From positions 434,001-498,000 of the forward strand of contig NZ_CP147914.1 of NCBI RefSeq assembly GCF_039645565.1: a stretch of DNA of 64,000 nt, written 5' to 3'. The notes under the pieces are model-generated. The model was not told where the DNA came from, made no database searches, and worked only from the letters and a program-made list of their open reading frames with translations. Positions 1-8,744 of the stretch are shown piece after piece; positions within the stretch are counted from its first letter, which is position 1, and every line of letters begins with the position of its first letter. The DNA is from Sulfurimonas sp. HSL1-2. GTDB lineage: Bacteria; Campylobacterota; Campylobacteria; Campylobacterales; Sulfurimonadaceae. Made by a program: the position numbers and the translations under genes.

Positions 1-382
1 CGCCGTACGCCTCGCAATAAGCGTCGACAAGCCGGTACTCGTCGGCGTGTGCTTTGACGTCTTCAGGGCTCTGGGCCCGGATGACCCGGACATAGGGGCA
101 CTCCAGGGCGTCAAAGAGGCTTTCGGGCGCGTCGAAATGGATCTGGGCGAGGGTGATGCCGCTCGTCTTCGCCGCCGCGTTGATGGCGGGAGCCTCCTCG
201 TTGACGAAGAGACCGACTTTTTCGACGAAGGGGGGGAGGCGTTTGATGATGTCGGCAGCCGCTTCGGGGGTGATATGGCGCGGCGAGGGGGGATAGAAAA
301 CGAAACCGAGCGCGTCGGCCCCGGCCTCGATTGCACTCATCGCGTCTTCATAGGAGGTGATGCCGCAGATCTTGACGCGCAC
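1..382 (-). CDS. trpF: Phosphoribosylanthranilate isomerase (3' end outside window)
   Basis: Isomerises N-(5-phosphoribosyl)anthranilate to the carboxyphenylamino-deoxyribulose phosphate in cytoplasmic tryptophan synthesis. Translating the minus strand from a GTG start gives VRVKICGIT, the typical TrpF beginning with the catalytic Cys in KICG. A GADALGFVFYPPSPR stretch follows, typical of strand 2, and then VGLFVNE. About 127 residues of an expected ~200 are present and the rest runs off the left edge. The GTG lies 7 bases after the rpe stop, so the two genes are probably co-transcribed. No strong ribosome-binding site is visible and translation may be coupled. The family assignment is secure; the exact start is inferred. 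Confidence 0.9.
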   Translation of the reverse strand, partial: MRVKICGITSYEDAMSAIEAGADALGFVFYPPSPRHITPEAAADIIKRLPPFVEKVGLFVNEEAPAINAAAKTSGITLAQIHFDAPESLFDALECPYVRVIRAQSPEDVKAHADEYRLVDAYCEAYG

Positions 383-389
383 GGAAGGC

Positions 390-1031
390 TCAGACTTTCA
401 GGCTGTCAATGGCCGCTTTGAGGCCGTCTGCATGTTTGAAAACGTAGCTGCCGGCGACGCAGACGTCTACACCCGCTTCGGCGAGCGCGGCGATATTGGC
501 ATCGTTGACCCCGCCGTCAACCTCGATAAGGCAGTCGGGGTTGAGACGGTCGCGCAGGTCGCGCAGGCGGCGCACCTTCTCGTATACGTCGATGAATTTC
601 TGACCGCCGAAGCCGGGGTTGACGCTCATGACGAGGACCATGTCAATGTAGGGCAGCAGGTATTCGAGGCTCTCTGCCGGCGTGTGCGGGTTCAGCACGA
701 TGGCCGGTTTGATGCCGAGGCTGCGGATATACTGCGCCAGGCGGTGCGGGTGTTTCTCCTCTTCAATATGGAAGGAGATGTACGCCGGTTTCAGCGGGGC
801 GAAGAGGTCGACGAAGAAGGTGTTGTTCTCGACCATCAGGTGGATGTCGAGGGGTTTGGTGGCCGCTTCGGCTACCGCGGAGACGACGACGGGCCCGATG
901 GTGAGGTTCGGGACGAAATGGCCGTCCATGACGTCGACGTGCACCAGGTCGCACCCGGCGTCGCAGATTGCGTTGACGTCGCGCGCGAGGTTGCCGAAAT
1001 CGGCGGAGAGAATACTGGGGGCTACAAGCAT
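390..1031 (-). CDS. rpe: Ribulose-phosphate 3-epimerase
   Basis: Interconverts ribulose-5-phosphate and xylulose-5-phosphate in the pentose phosphate and Calvin pathways. The protein (213 aa) opens with MLVAPSILSADFGNL, the family signature with the catalytic first Asp. It carries HVDVMDGHFVPN with metal-binding His and Asp, then the HLMV strand, MSVNPGFGGQ and EVDGGVN with the second catalytic Asp. It is a complete TIM barrel of normal length. An upstream in-frame ATG would add 12 residues, but the chosen ATG follows AGAAAGGG at good spacing and matches family starts. It sits 7 bases upstream of trpF. A carbon-fixation role is possible but not shown by the neighbours. Confidence 0.96.
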   Translation of the reverse strand: MLVAPSILSADFGNLARDVNAICDAGCDLVHVDVMDGHFVPNLTIGPVVVSAVAEAATKPLDIHLMVENNTFFVDLFAPLKPAYISFHIEEEKHPHRLAQYIRSLGIKPAIVLNPHTPAESLEYLLPYIDMVLVMSVNPGFGGQKFIDVYEKVRRLRDLRDRLNPDCLIEVDGGVNDANIAALAEAGVDVCVAGSYVFKHADGLKAAIDSLKV

Positions 1032-1148
1032 TGCGCTACCCTTTCTTTTTTGTGGCATTTTATCCAAATAGTGCGTGTATTGCGATAAAATGTCGGGACA
1101 CCAAAGTGCTACAGTGGCTATTTAAGGAACTCTTTTGATTTGAGAGGA

Positions 1149-1154
1149 TATAAT
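1149..1154 (+). promoter_or_regulatory. Probable -10 box upstream of rpmB
   Basis: A perfect TATAAT lies 32 bases before the rpmB start codon, in the divergent gap between rpe and rpmB. No good -35 box is visible, which is common for sigma-70 promoters in Campylobacterota. Position and sequence are seen; promoter function is inferred. Confidence 0.5.
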
Positions 1155-1185
1155 GCGCCACTAAATTTACGCAAGGAGCCTTCAT

Positions 1186-1377
1186 ATGGCAAGAAAATGT
1201 GCTATTAGCGGTAAGGGCCCAATGAGCGGAAACAACGTTTCTCACGCGAAAAATCGCACGAAAAGACGTTTCATGCCTAATCTTCGCACCGTCCGCGTCC
1301 AGATGGAAGACGGTACGACTAAGAAGATTAAGATCTCTGCTTCTGAGCTTCGTACTATGAAGAAAAAGCAGGCGTAA
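1186..1377 (+). CDS. rpmB: 50S ribosomal protein L28
   Basis: Structural protein of the large ribosomal subunit. The 63-residue product begins [20 protein letters not shown], the standard L28 N-terminus, continues with [10 protein letters not shown], and ends in a Lys-rich tail. Length is normal for the short epsilon-type L28. Start choice is supported by AAGGAG 6 bases upstream of the ATG. The gene is first in a plus-strand run followed 27 bases later by a potassium channel gene, an association common in this lineage. Only one Cys (residue 5) is present, so it appears to be the zinc-free form, but that is an inference. Confidence 0.97.
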   Translation: MARKCAISGKGPMSGNNVSHAKNRTKRRFMPNLRTVRVQMEDGTTKKIKISASELRTMKKKQA

Positions 1378-1404
1378 CCCCTTACGCCTAAAATAGAGCG
1401 CCGT

Positions 1405-2535
1405 TTGAATCTAATTGAAAAGATTCGGGCCTTTCTTCACTGGGAGACCCCTCCCAAACCCCAATACGATCTACTTCCCGATATTTACAGCCATCTCAAA
1501 CCGTTTAGACTGCCGCTGATTTTTACGGCAATCATCATGTTCCTCGGTACCATCGGCTACATGGTCATCGACGACTTTTCGCTCATCGACGCCATCTACC
1601 AGACGGGGATCACCTTTACGACGGTCGGCTTCGGGGAGATCGCCCCCATCTCCGATGCGGGAAGGCTCTTTACGATCACGCTGATCATTACCGGGTTCGC
1701 CGTCTTCTCGATGGCGGTCGGTATTCTGGTCAACGAGATCAACCGCGGCAACATCTACAAAACCATAAAGGAGCGGGACATGCTCTACAAGATCGCGCGC
1801 TTGAAAAAGCATTTTGTCATCTGCTACCACAACGATTACACCATCGAAGTCACGAAGGAGCTGCGCCGTTCGCACATCCCCTTCGTCGTGATCGATCCCC
1901 GCGAGGAGATCGAGGCGTGGGCGAAACAGCACAAGTACCCCTATTTTCTCCGCGAAGAGCCCCACACCGAGGTGGCGATGCTCAAGGGGCACCTGAGCTC
2001 TGCAAGCGGGGTGATCACCCTCTCGCCGCTCATCGCGGACAACATCGCGATCATCGCCTCCGTGCGCCTCTTCGAGAAGGAGCACCAGCTGCCGCGGCCG
2101 TACAACCTGATCAGCTCGGCCGAGACGATGAGCGACGTCGAGAAGCTGAAAAAACTCGGGGCAGATACCGTCGTCTCCCCGACGAAGCTGACGGCACAGC
2201 GTATCACCTCCATGGCGGCGCGCCCCGATATGGAAAACCTCCTCGAGGAGTTCCTCTACCGCAGCGACACCCCGCTTGATATGGAGGAGATCTTCGTACC
2301 CAAATACAGCTGGATGGTGCTCAACCGCCTCAAGGAGACCCATCTCCGCGAGATCGCGAACGTCTCCGTCGTCGGGGTCACGCGCAAAGACGGCAAGTTC
2401 GTCGCCATGCCCAAAGGCGACGACCTCGTCACCAGCGAGTCGAAACTGCTGGTCGTCGGGACCGAGAAGGGGATCAAAATGACCAAAGAGCTGGTGAAAC
2501 AGCGTAAAAAACCGCAGGAGTTGCGTTATGTTTGA
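1405..2535 (+). CDS. Two-TM potassium channel with RCK domain
   Basis: Inner-membrane ion channel of the Kch/MthK class. After a cytoplasmic N-terminus, TM1 covers about residues 35-55. The pore loop has the selectivity filter TTVGFGE (72-78) and TM2 covers about 85-108. A cytoplasmic RCK unit follows: a TrkA-N-like Rossmann region (about 133-255) and a TrkA-C-like region (about 285-365). The first Rossmann strand reads HFVICYHNDYTIE, so the usual glycine-rich nucleotide-binding loop is replaced and ligand gating may differ. The start is a TTG with no strong ribosome-binding site. The stop overlaps the argJ start by 8 bases. Potassium selectivity is inferred from the filter; the gating ligand cannot be read. 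Confidence 0.9.
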   Translation: MNLIEKIRAFLHWETPPKPQYDLLPDIYSHLKPFRLPLIFTAIIMFLGTIGYMVIDDFSLIDAIYQTGITFTTVGFGEIAPISDAGRLFTITLIITGFAVFSMAVGILVNEINRGNIYKTIKERDMLYKIARLKKHFVICYHNDYTIEVTKELRRSHIPFVVIDPREEIEAWAKQHKYPYFLREEPHTEVAMLKGHLSSASGVITLSPLIADNIAIIASVRLFEKEHQLPRPYNLISSAETMSDVEKLKKLGADTVVSPTKLTAQRITSMAARPDMENLLEEFLYRSDTPLDMEEIFVPKYSWMVLNRLKETHLREIANVSVVGVTRKDGKFVAMPKGDDLVTSESKLLVVGTEKGIKMTKELVKQRKKPQELRYV

Positions 2536-3715
2536 GATGAAAAAAGTCGGTGGCGGCGTCTGCGCGCCGGAGGGGTTCTTTGCGGGGGCGGCGAGTGCCG
2601 GCCTGCGCCCGAACGGGGCGGACGACGTCGCCTTTATCTATGCCGACACCCCCTGTGAAATGGCGGCGGTCTTCACGACCAACAAGATGACGGCGGCTCC
2701 GATCCGCCACTACCGTGCGAAAGGGAGTTTCAAGAGCAACTTTGTGCTGATGAACGCCAAAAATGCCAACGCCATGACGGGCCCCGCCGGGATCAGCGAT
2801 ATCGACGAGGTCCTCGGGGAGCTGCAGGCGCATTACGGCGTCCTTCAGAACCCGGTGATGAGTTCCACGGGGGTCATCGGTGTCCGCATGCCCAAAGCCA
2901 AGATCACGGCGGCGGCAAAGACCTTCGACCTCTCCGTCAAAGACAGCCTGGCGGCCGCGAAAGCGATCATGACGACGGACACCTTTTACAAAATGGTGTC
3001 GACCGAGGTCGTCCTGGAGGGCGGCAAGCGTTTCCGCCTCGGTGCGATCGCCAAAGGGGCGGGGATGATCAACCCGGCGATGGCGACGATGCTCTGTTTT
3101 GTCACCACCGACGCCGATGCCGGTGCGGAAGCGCTGCAGGCTTGCCTCGAAGCGGTCATCCCGACGACCTTCAACGCGGCCAGCGTCGACGGCGATACGT
3201 CGACGAACGATACGGTGATGCTCTTTTCCAACCGCAAGAGCGGTGCGTTTGACGCCGAGGCGTTCACGACAGCCCTGCACGAAATGCTGCTTGAACTGGC
3301 CCAGATGATGGTCAGCGACGGCGAGGGGGCGACGAAGATGGTCACCTTCCACGTGACGGGCGCCGCCAGCGATGAAGAGGCGGAGACGGCGGCGAAGGCA
3401 CTCTCCAACTCGCTGCTGATGAAAACGGCCATCTTCGGCGAGGACCCCAACTGGGGCCGGGTCGCATCGACGATCGGTGCCAGCGGCGTTGCGTGTGACG
3501 AGGCGACGCTCACGGTCAGTTTCGACGAGGTCTGCGTCTACGACAGGGGGACGATCCTCTTTGATGCGGAATCGGAAAAGCTGGCGGCGGCGGTGATGAA
3601 ACGCGAACGCTTTACGATCAGCTGTGACCTGGGAATGGGTGAGGGAGCGTTTGACGCCTACGGCTGCGATCTCGGGCACGAGTACGTCAAGATCAACGCC
3701 GACTACAGAACGTAG
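2528..3715 (+). CDS. argJ: Bifunctional glutamate N-acetyltransferase / amino-acid acetyltransferase
   Basis: Transfers the acetyl group from N-acetylornithine to glutamate in the cyclic arginine pathway, and in many bacteria also makes N-acetylglutamate from acetyl-CoA. The 395-residue product has the self-cleavage and nucleophile site KGAGMINPAMATML, with cleavage expected between Ala186 and Thr187 and Thr187 becoming the catalytic residue of the beta chain. The oxyanion-hole segment SSTGVIG (112-118) and the GEDPNWGR segment are present. GCAGGAG precedes the ATG by about 7 bases. Overlap with the channel gene points to coupled translation. Whether the enzyme is mono- or bifunctional cannot be decided from sequence. 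Confidence 0.96.
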   Translation: MFEMKKVGGGVCAPEGFFAGAASAGLRPNGADDVAFIYADTPCEMAAVFTTNKMTAAPIRHYRAKGSFKSNFVLMNAKNANAMTGPAGISDIDEVLGELQAHYGVLQNPVMSSTGVIGVRMPKAKITAAAKTFDLSVKDSLAAAKAIMTTDTFYKMVSTEVVLEGGKRFRLGAIAKGAGMINPAMATMLCFVTTDADAGAEALQACLEAVIPTTFNAASVDGDTSTNDTVMLFSNRKSGAFDAEAFTTALHEMLLELAQMMVSDGEGATKMVTFHVTGAASDEEAETAAKALSNSLLMKTAIFGEDPNWGRVASTIGASGVACDEATLTVSFDEVCVYDRGTILFDAESEKLAAAVMKRERFTISCDLGMGEGAFDAYGCDLGHEYVKINADYRT

Positions 3716-3733
3716 CGGCGATTTGAAGGAGAA

Positions 3734-3755
3734 GACGGCGGCCTGCGCGGCCGTC
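3734..3755. terminator. Possible bidirectional terminator hairpin
   Basis: GACGGC and GCCGTC (6 bases each) can pair around a GC-rich 10-base loop, in the short gap between the convergent argJ and outer-membrane protein genes. There is no clear T run on either side, so an intrinsic terminator is only possible. Confidence 0.35.
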
Positions 3756-3756
3756 G

Positions 3757-4380
3757 TCAGAAGCGGTAGCCTACCTTGAGAAGGGTCCGCAGATTGTCGA
3801 GGCTGTATTTCTTCGTACCGCCGAAATCGTTTTCGGTGGTCCATGTGCGGCGGATATCCACACCCGCCAGGAAACTTCCCATATAGTATTTCAGACCCGC
3901 GCCGGCCTGCAGCGTAAAGAGCCAGTCATTCTGGGTATCGGTGGATGTCGTCGGGAACAGTCCGCCTGTAGTCGTGGTCACGGGGTATTCGGTATACATT
4001 GCACCGATGCCGGGTCCGAAGCCGAGGACGAGGTTCTTGGTGAAATGGATGAAATAGTAGGGGTTCATTTCGATTGCAGTAATCGTCACGTCATTTTTAT
4101 CGTAACGGCTCAGGCTCAGCTGCTGGCGAAGCAGGTTGTCGCCGGGAAGGGTGAATACGGGGCAGTCGAAAGAGAACTGGAGACCGTAGTTGTAGTCATC
4201 CTTGACGGAACCATTGTCAAAGTTCATCGTCCCGCCGACGGCGGCGAGTTCGATGTTCGCTTTCCAGTCCGGATCAGTGAAGATGGGCAGCAGGACGAAT
4301 TTGTCTGCGGCGGTTGCCGCCGATGCAGACAAAATCGCGGCGCCTGCCAGGACGCTGAGCAGTTGGGTCGTTTTCTTCAT
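3757..4380 (-). CDS. Outer-membrane beta-barrel protein, function unknown
   Basis: Small exported protein (207 aa). The signal peptide is MKKTTQLLSVLAGAAILSA with probable cleavage after ATAA. The mature part alternates polar and hydrophobic residues and is rich in Tyr, Phe and Asn. It ends in TLLKVGYRF, a typical C-terminal beta-signal with a final Phe for BAM-mediated insertion. This suggests an OmpW/OprF-like barrel of about eight strands. The start follows AGAGGAG; an in-frame ATG 18 codons upstream lacks a signal-peptide logic and is not preferred. It is an isolated convergent gene next to argJ. No ligand or substrate can be assigned. Confidence 0.75.
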   Translation of the reverse strand: MKKTTQLLSVLAGAAILSASAATAADKFVLLPIFTDPDWKANIELAAVGGTMNFDNGSVKDDYNYGLQFSFDCPVFTLPGDNLLRQQLSLSRYDKNDVTITAIEMNPYYFIHFTKNLVLGFGPGIGAMYTEYPVTTTTGGLFPTTSTDTQNDWLFTLQAGAGLKYYMGSFLAGVDIRRTWTTENDFGGTKKYSLDNLRTLLKVGYRF

Positions 4381-4519
4381 TTTTACTCCTCTCTTGAAGA
4401 AAAATCGTGTGCACGATAGGCAAACTTTTTCCATTTATCATACAGACAATCACATTTTATTCACATTTTTCTGAAAAATAATAAAAAGTTATCTGAGTGC
4501 CCCCGTGAAAGTACGGGTT

Positions 4520-5140
4520 TCAGCGTGGGGGAAGGTCGAGGTGGGGGAGGTGCCAGCCGCGGTAATGGGCGACCAGGCGGAGCACGGTGGCAAAGAGGGC
4601 GACGGCGAGAATGGCCGTGTCGTTCAGCCAGCCGAGGGCATCGAGCAGGATCAGCAGGACGGCGACGATGACGGCGATGGTGCCGTAGAAGTCGCTGGTG
4701 AGGATGGCGGGAACGGTATTGACGAGAACGTCGCGGGTCACCCCGCCGCCGATGGCGGTGAGGAAGCTGACGATGATGATGCCGAAAAAGTTGAATTCCG
4801 CCGCGAGGCCCAGCAGGGCGCCGGTGATGCTGAAGGCGACGAGGCCCACCGTGTCGCTGATGATAAAGAGCCATTTGCGTTCCAGCGCGTCCCGGCGGTA
4901 GAGGCGGAGGGCCAGGGCTAGCACGACGCTGGCAATGACGGTCACTGCCGGGTAGTAGTGGGTAAAGGCGAAGGGGGTGCGGTCAAGCATGAGGTCGCGG
5001 ATGACCCCGCCGCCGAGCGCCGTCAGGGAAGCGACGATAATCAGCCCCAGCAGGTCAAGCCGGTGGCGTACCCCGGCGAGGAAACCGCTCAGGGCAAAGG
5101 CAACGATGCCGATGATGTCGGCGAGGATAAAAAAGTCCAT
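4520..5140 (-). CDS. TRIC-family (UPF0126) inner-membrane channel protein
   Basis: Predicted seven-helix inner-membrane protein (206 aa) of the prokaryotic TRIC cation-channel family, also annotated as UPF0126 or glycine-transporter-like. Two internally repeated halves are visible. Each has a Gly-rich kink: LTALGGGVIRDLML around residue 45 and LTAIGGGVTRDVLV around residue 130. These match the two PF03458 units. The protein begins MDFFILADIIGIVAFALSG, a direct membrane segment without signal peptide. Twelve bases separate its start from the carbonic anhydrase stop upstream, so the two likely share a transcript. Potassium-channel activity is known for some homologues; here it is inferred. Confidence 0.85.
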   Translation of the reverse strand: MDFFILADIIGIVAFALSGFLAGVRHRLDLLGLIIVASLTALGGGVIRDLMLDRTPFAFTHYYPAVTVIASVVLALALRLYRRDALERKWLFIISDTVGLVAFSITGALLGLAAEFNFFGIIIVSFLTAIGGGVTRDVLVNTVPAILTSDFYGTIAVIVAVLLILLDALGWLNDTAILAVALFATVLRLVAHYRGWHLPHLDLPPR

Positions 5141-5152
5141 GGTCCCGGTGTG

Positions 5153-5689
5153 TCAGGCACCCGCGATGCGGAAATCCTCTTTGAACGCGACATAGCGTTC
5201 TGCGGAGGCGTAAAGCTCTTTGACCTCTTCATCGGACAGTTCACGGACGACTTTGGCCGGGGAGCCCATGATGAGCGAACGGGGCGGGAAGACTTTGTTC
5301 TTCGTGACCAGCGCCCCGGCACCGACGATGGACTCCTTGCCGATGACGGCGCCGTCGAGGATGGTCGCGCTCATGCCGATCAGACAGGCGTCTTCGATCG
5401 TGCAGCCGTGGAGCATGACGCGGTGGCCGATGGTGACGTCGCTGCCGATGATGGTCGGGTGGCCGTCGCTCATGTCGGGCTTTTTGTAGTGGGTGACGTG
5501 GATCATGGAGAGGTCCTGAACATTGGTCCGGTCGCCGATGACGATGCGGTGGACGTCCCCGCGCACGACGCAGCCGAACCAGACGGCGCAGGATTCACCC
5601 ATGGTGACATTCCCGATGACGTCGGCGCTCTTTGCGATCCAGGAATCGTCGCCGATCTGGGGTTCCCATTGTTTGAAAGGGTAGGTCAT
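5153..5689 (-). CDS. Gamma-carbonic anhydrase family protein (YrdA type)
   Basis: Left-handed beta-helix protein (178 aa) with hexapeptide repeats across most of its length. Putative zinc ligands match the family pattern: His64 in MIHVTH, then His89 and His94 in the GHRVMLHGC segment. VRGDV, with its structural Arg and Asp, and NVQDLS are also typical. The C-terminal segment [10 protein letters not shown] is characteristic. Family members form trimers and may hydrate CO2, but many YrdA-like proteins show weak or no activity, so the reaction is uncertain. It lies between ppk1 and the TRIC-type gene on the same strand, 20 bases after ppk1 in that direction. Confidence 0.9.
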   Translation of the reverse strand: MTYPFKQWEPQIGDDSWIAKSADVIGNVTMGESCAVWFGCVVRGDVHRIVIGDRTNVQDLSMIHVTHYKKPDMSDGHPTIIGSDVTIGHRVMLHGCTIEDACLIGMSATILDGAVIGKESIVGAGALVTKNKVFPPRSLIMGSPAKVVRELSDEEVKELYASAERYVAFKEDFRIAGA

Positions 5690-5709
5690 TGCTGCTCCTT
5701 GCGGCGGCC

Positions 5710-7803
5710 TCAGCTCTCTTTGAAGAGGCGGGAGGCCAGTTTGTTGATGTAGTTCGTATCGCGTTTTTTCGACGACTTGTAGAGTTTGGTCGTATGCTGT
5801 TCGAGCAGGAGCTGGGAGTTGACCGGGTTTTCGCCGGACTCGACCCTGTGGTAGCTTCCGTCGCTCTGCAGTTCATGGGAAAGGACGTTGTCCGTGAGCT
5901 GGAGGGTGAGCAGCTGCAGGAGCTTCTCTTTGGACTCTTCGTCCTCGATTCCCGTCATCAGTTCGATACGGCGCACGAGGTTCCGCGGCATCCAGTCGGC
6001 GCTGGAGATGTACATCTGCGGGTGGCCGTGTTTGAAGTAGAAGACACGGGCATGCTCGAGGTACTTCCCGATCAGCGAGGTGACCCGGATATTTTCGCTC
6101 ACCCCTTCGATGCCCGGGACGAGGCAGCAGATCCCGCGGACGATCAGGTCGATTTTGACCCCGGCCTGCGAGGCCTTGTAGAGGGCACGGATGACATCCT
6201 CGTCGACGAGGGAGTTGACCTTGACGATGATGCGCCCCTCCGTCCCCATGCGGGTCTCGTTCTGGATCAGCGAGAGGATCTTCGGCTTCGTCTGTGTCGG
6301 GGACATGTAAAGCTTGTTCAGTTTCCCTTTCTTGCTGAATCCCGTCAGGAAGTGGAAGAAGCGTGTCATATCGTTCGTGATCGCCTCGTTGGAGGTCATA
6401 TAGCTGACGTCCGTATAGATCTTCGCCGTACCGGGGTTGTAGTTCCCCGTGCCCAGGTGGGCGTACTGTTTGAGCTTGTCGCCGACCTTGCGGGTGACGA
6501 GGGCGGCCTTGGCGTGGACCTTGAAGCCGGGGATGCCGTAGATGACGTGCGCCCCCGCGCTCTCCAGCGCCTTGGCCCAGATGAGGTTGTTCTCCTCGTC
6601 GAAACGCGCCTTGAGTTCGACCATGGTCGTGACCTGCTTGCCCGATTCGGCCGCCTGCATCAGGGCGTTGACGATGGGGGAGTTCGTCCCGCTGCGGTAG
6701 AGCGTCATCCGGATGGAGACGACATCGGGGTCTTTGGCCGCCGCCTGGATGAATTTGACGATAGGCTCGAAGCTCTCGTAGGGGTGGTAGAGCAAGACGT
6801 CCTGTTTGTCGAGGACGGAGTAGATGCTGTCCTCGGAATCCAGCGGGGGCAGGTTCCGCGGTTTGTACGGCGCCGCGACGAGGTGCGCAAAATCCTTGTT
6901 GCCGACGATCTGCCAGAGGCTGGCGAGGTTCAGCACGATCTTGAAGCGGTAGAGGTCGTCTTTATAGACGTTGGTATGGCGGTTGAAGAAGTCGATAAGC
7001 TCGTCGTCGGCGTCGACCCCGATCTCGAGACGGACCAGCTCCCCTTTTTTACGGAGCTTGAGCCCCTCTTCGAGCATCTCCATGAAGTCGTCGGCCTCCT
7101 CCTCTTCGATGGTGATGTCGGCGTTGCGCGTGACGCGGAAAGGAGTGTACTGCAGCAGGGTGTAGCCCGGGAAGAGCTCATCGATGTGCTGGGCGACGAT
7201 GCTGCCGATGGGGACGTAAATGCCGGTACCGATCTGTACGAAGCGTGGCAGAACCCGCGGGATGCGCACCAGGCCGTAGCGCTGGACGTTTGGATCGTCG
7301 TTGTCCTGGAGTTTGACGATGAGGCCGAAGCTGAGGTTGTTCAGGTGCGGGAAGGGGTGGGTGCCGTCGACGGCGATCGGGACGATGACCGGGTAGATAT
7401 GTTCATGGAAGTAACGGTTGACTTCCCCCTTCTCCTGGTTGTTCAGCTCCGAATAGCGTTTGAGGAAGATCCCCTCGTCTTTCAGGCCGGACATGATCTC
7501 GATAAAGGTATGTTCGACGACCTGCAGCTCCCGGTGGAGGTACTTGCGGATCTCGCGCAGCTGCTGCAGCGGGGTGAGGCGGTCGGGGCCGGAGAGGATG
7601 ATCCCGGAGGTGAAGAGCTTTTTAAGCCCCGCAACGCGGATCATGTAAAACTCGTCGAGGTTGGTTCCGTAGATGGCAAGGAACTTCAGGCGCTCGAGCA
7701 GCGGCTGTTTTTTGTCCTGGGCCTGCTGCAGCACACGGGTGTTGAACTGCAGCCAGGAGAGTTCACGGTTAAAATAGAATTTTGGGTCTTTCAGATTGGT
7801 CAT
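5710..7803 (-). CDS. ppk1: Polyphosphate kinase 1
   Basis: Reversibly polymerises the terminal phosphate of ATP into inorganic polyphosphate. The 697-residue protein has the full PPK1 layout. The N-terminal domain opens with [12 protein letters not shown] head domain follows, then two phospholipase-D-like domains. The autophosphorylated His is His430 in [11 protein letters not shown], followed by [18 protein letters not shown]. The second conserved His lies in [18 protein letters not shown] near residue 590. Length is normal (about 690). The gene is transcribed with the downstream carbonic-anhydrase-like gene (20-base gap). Polyphosphate storage fits a lithotroph facing variable conditions, but this is inference. 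Confidence 0.97.
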   Translation of the reverse strand: MTNLKDPKFYFNRELSWLQFNTRVLQQAQDKKQPLLERLKFLAIYGTNLDEFYMIRVAGLKKLFTSGIILSGPDRLTPLQQLREIRKYLHRELQVVEHTFIEIMSGLKDEGIFLKRYSELNNQEKGEVNRYFHEHIYPVIVPIAVDGTHPFPHLNNLSFGLIVKLQDNDDPNVQRYGLVRIPRVLPRFVQIGTGIYVPIGSIVAQHIDELFPGYTLLQYTPFRVTRNADITIEEEEADDFMEMLEEGLKLRKKGELVRLEIGVDADDELIDFFNRHTNVYKDDLYRFKIVLNLASLWQIVGNKDFAHLVAAPYKPRNLPPLDSEDSIYSVLDKQDVLLYHPYESFEPIVKFIQAAAKDPDVVSIRMTLYRSGTNSPIVNALMQAAESGKQVTTMVELKARFDEENNLIWAKALESAGAHVIYGIPGFKVHAKAALVTRKVGDKLKQYAHLGTGNYNPGTAKIYTDVSYMTSNEAITNDMTRFFHFLTGFSKKGKLNKLYMSPTQTKPKILSLIQNETRMGTEGRIIVKVNSLVDEDVIRALYKASQAGVKIDLIVRGICCLVPGIEGVSENIRVTSLIGKYLEHARVFYFKHGHPQMYISSADWMPRNLVRRIELMTGIEDEESKEKLLQLLTLQLTDNVLSHELQSDGSYHRVESGENPVNSQLLLEQHTTKLYKSSKKRDTNYINKLASRLFKES

Positions 7804-7865
7804 AGGCAGCTCGGGAAAAATATTGGAATGGGTTATATTATAGCGAAGAATTGTTATCGAAGCGG

Positions 7866-8744
7866 TTACGGAACGCGCGCTGCTGGGGCGGGACGGGTGA
7901 TGAGGTAGGCGCCGAGCAGGATCGGGAGGGTGCCGAGCATCTGCCGCAGCGTCGGGATCTCCCCCAGGGTCGGGTAGGCAAAGATCAGCGTAAAAAGCGG
8001 CATGAAGGCGATCATGGCACTGAGCTTGGTGATGCCGATACGGTGCAGGGCTTCGATCCAGAGGATCTTGGCCAGGACGTAGACAAGGAGCGCGACAGCG
8101 GCGATGGCGGGGAGGACCTTCAGGAGCGCTTCGAAGGTGGGCAGGCCCTCGAAGAGCAGTGCGGCGCCGAAGAGCACGGGTAGGGCCGCCAGGTTACGGA
8201 AGGTGAGGATGGTGAGGGCGCTGACCCGCTGGCGGGCACGCTTCTGGTAGAAGTTCGCCAGCGGGGCGGTCGCGGCGGCAATGAGGATGAGCAGGTCGCC
8301 CGGGTTGAAGATGAAGGTCGCGGGAAAGAGAATAATGACGGCCCCCGATCCCATCAAAAAGGCGGCGAAGGTATGCAACGCATCGAGCTTCTCCCGTCCC
8401 GGCAGATTGAAATAGAGGTAGGAGAAGAAGAGCTGAAGCGTCAGGATGACAGCCATGTTCCCTGCCGTCGTATAGCGCAGCCCGATAAAAACGAGGGTGA
8501 AGAGCAGGGTGATATAAAAGGAGGTCCACAGCAGGTCGGGAAGGGCCTCCCTGTCGGCAAGCCCGCCGAACCCCTCCCGCACATAGAGCAGGAGCAGCAG
8601 TACGGCGGTGGCGATAATAAGGATGAAGCCGTAGGTGTTCAGCGGACCGATGGACTGGACGGCAACGAGGGCGAGAATGGGAAACCAGCTCTCCAGCAGC
8701 GAGAGCACGACGGCGTAGAGCTCGCCCTGGCGCTGCGGGGTCAC
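7866..8744 (-). CDS. EamA/DMT-family inner-membrane transporter
   Basis: Drug/metabolite-transporter superfamily permease (292 aa) with about ten hydrophobic helices arranged as two five-helix EamA repeats. The second repeat ends [29 protein letters not shown], with the usual Pro and Glu before the last helix. The short loops and short C-terminal tail are typical. The start is GTG, whose GTGA overlaps the stop of the upstream glycosyltransferase, so translation is probably coupled. Substrates of this family range from amino acids to nucleotide sugars. Pairing with a glycosyltransferase hints at lipid or sugar export, but nothing in the sequence decides it. Confidence 0.85.
   Translation of the reverse strand: MTPQRQGELYAVVLSLLESWFPILALVAVQSIGPLNTYGFILIIATAVLLLLLYVREGFGGLADREALPDLLWTSFYITLLFTLVFIGLRYTTAGNMAVILTLQLFFSYLYFNLPGREKLDALHTFAAFLMGSGAVIILFPATFIFNPGDLLILIAAATAPLANFYQKRARQRVSALTILTFRNLAALPVLFGAALLFEGLPTFEALLKVLPAIAAVALLVYVLAKILWIEALHRIGITKLSAMIAFMPLFTLIFAYPTLGEIPTLRQMLGTLPILLGAYLITRPAPAARVP

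Noticed and set aside
5689-7908. Long plus-strand open frame (739 codons) opposite ppk1
   Set aside because: It lies antisense to a clear ppk1 with all motifs; the frame is open only because of high GC and codon bias. It shows no recognisable domain.
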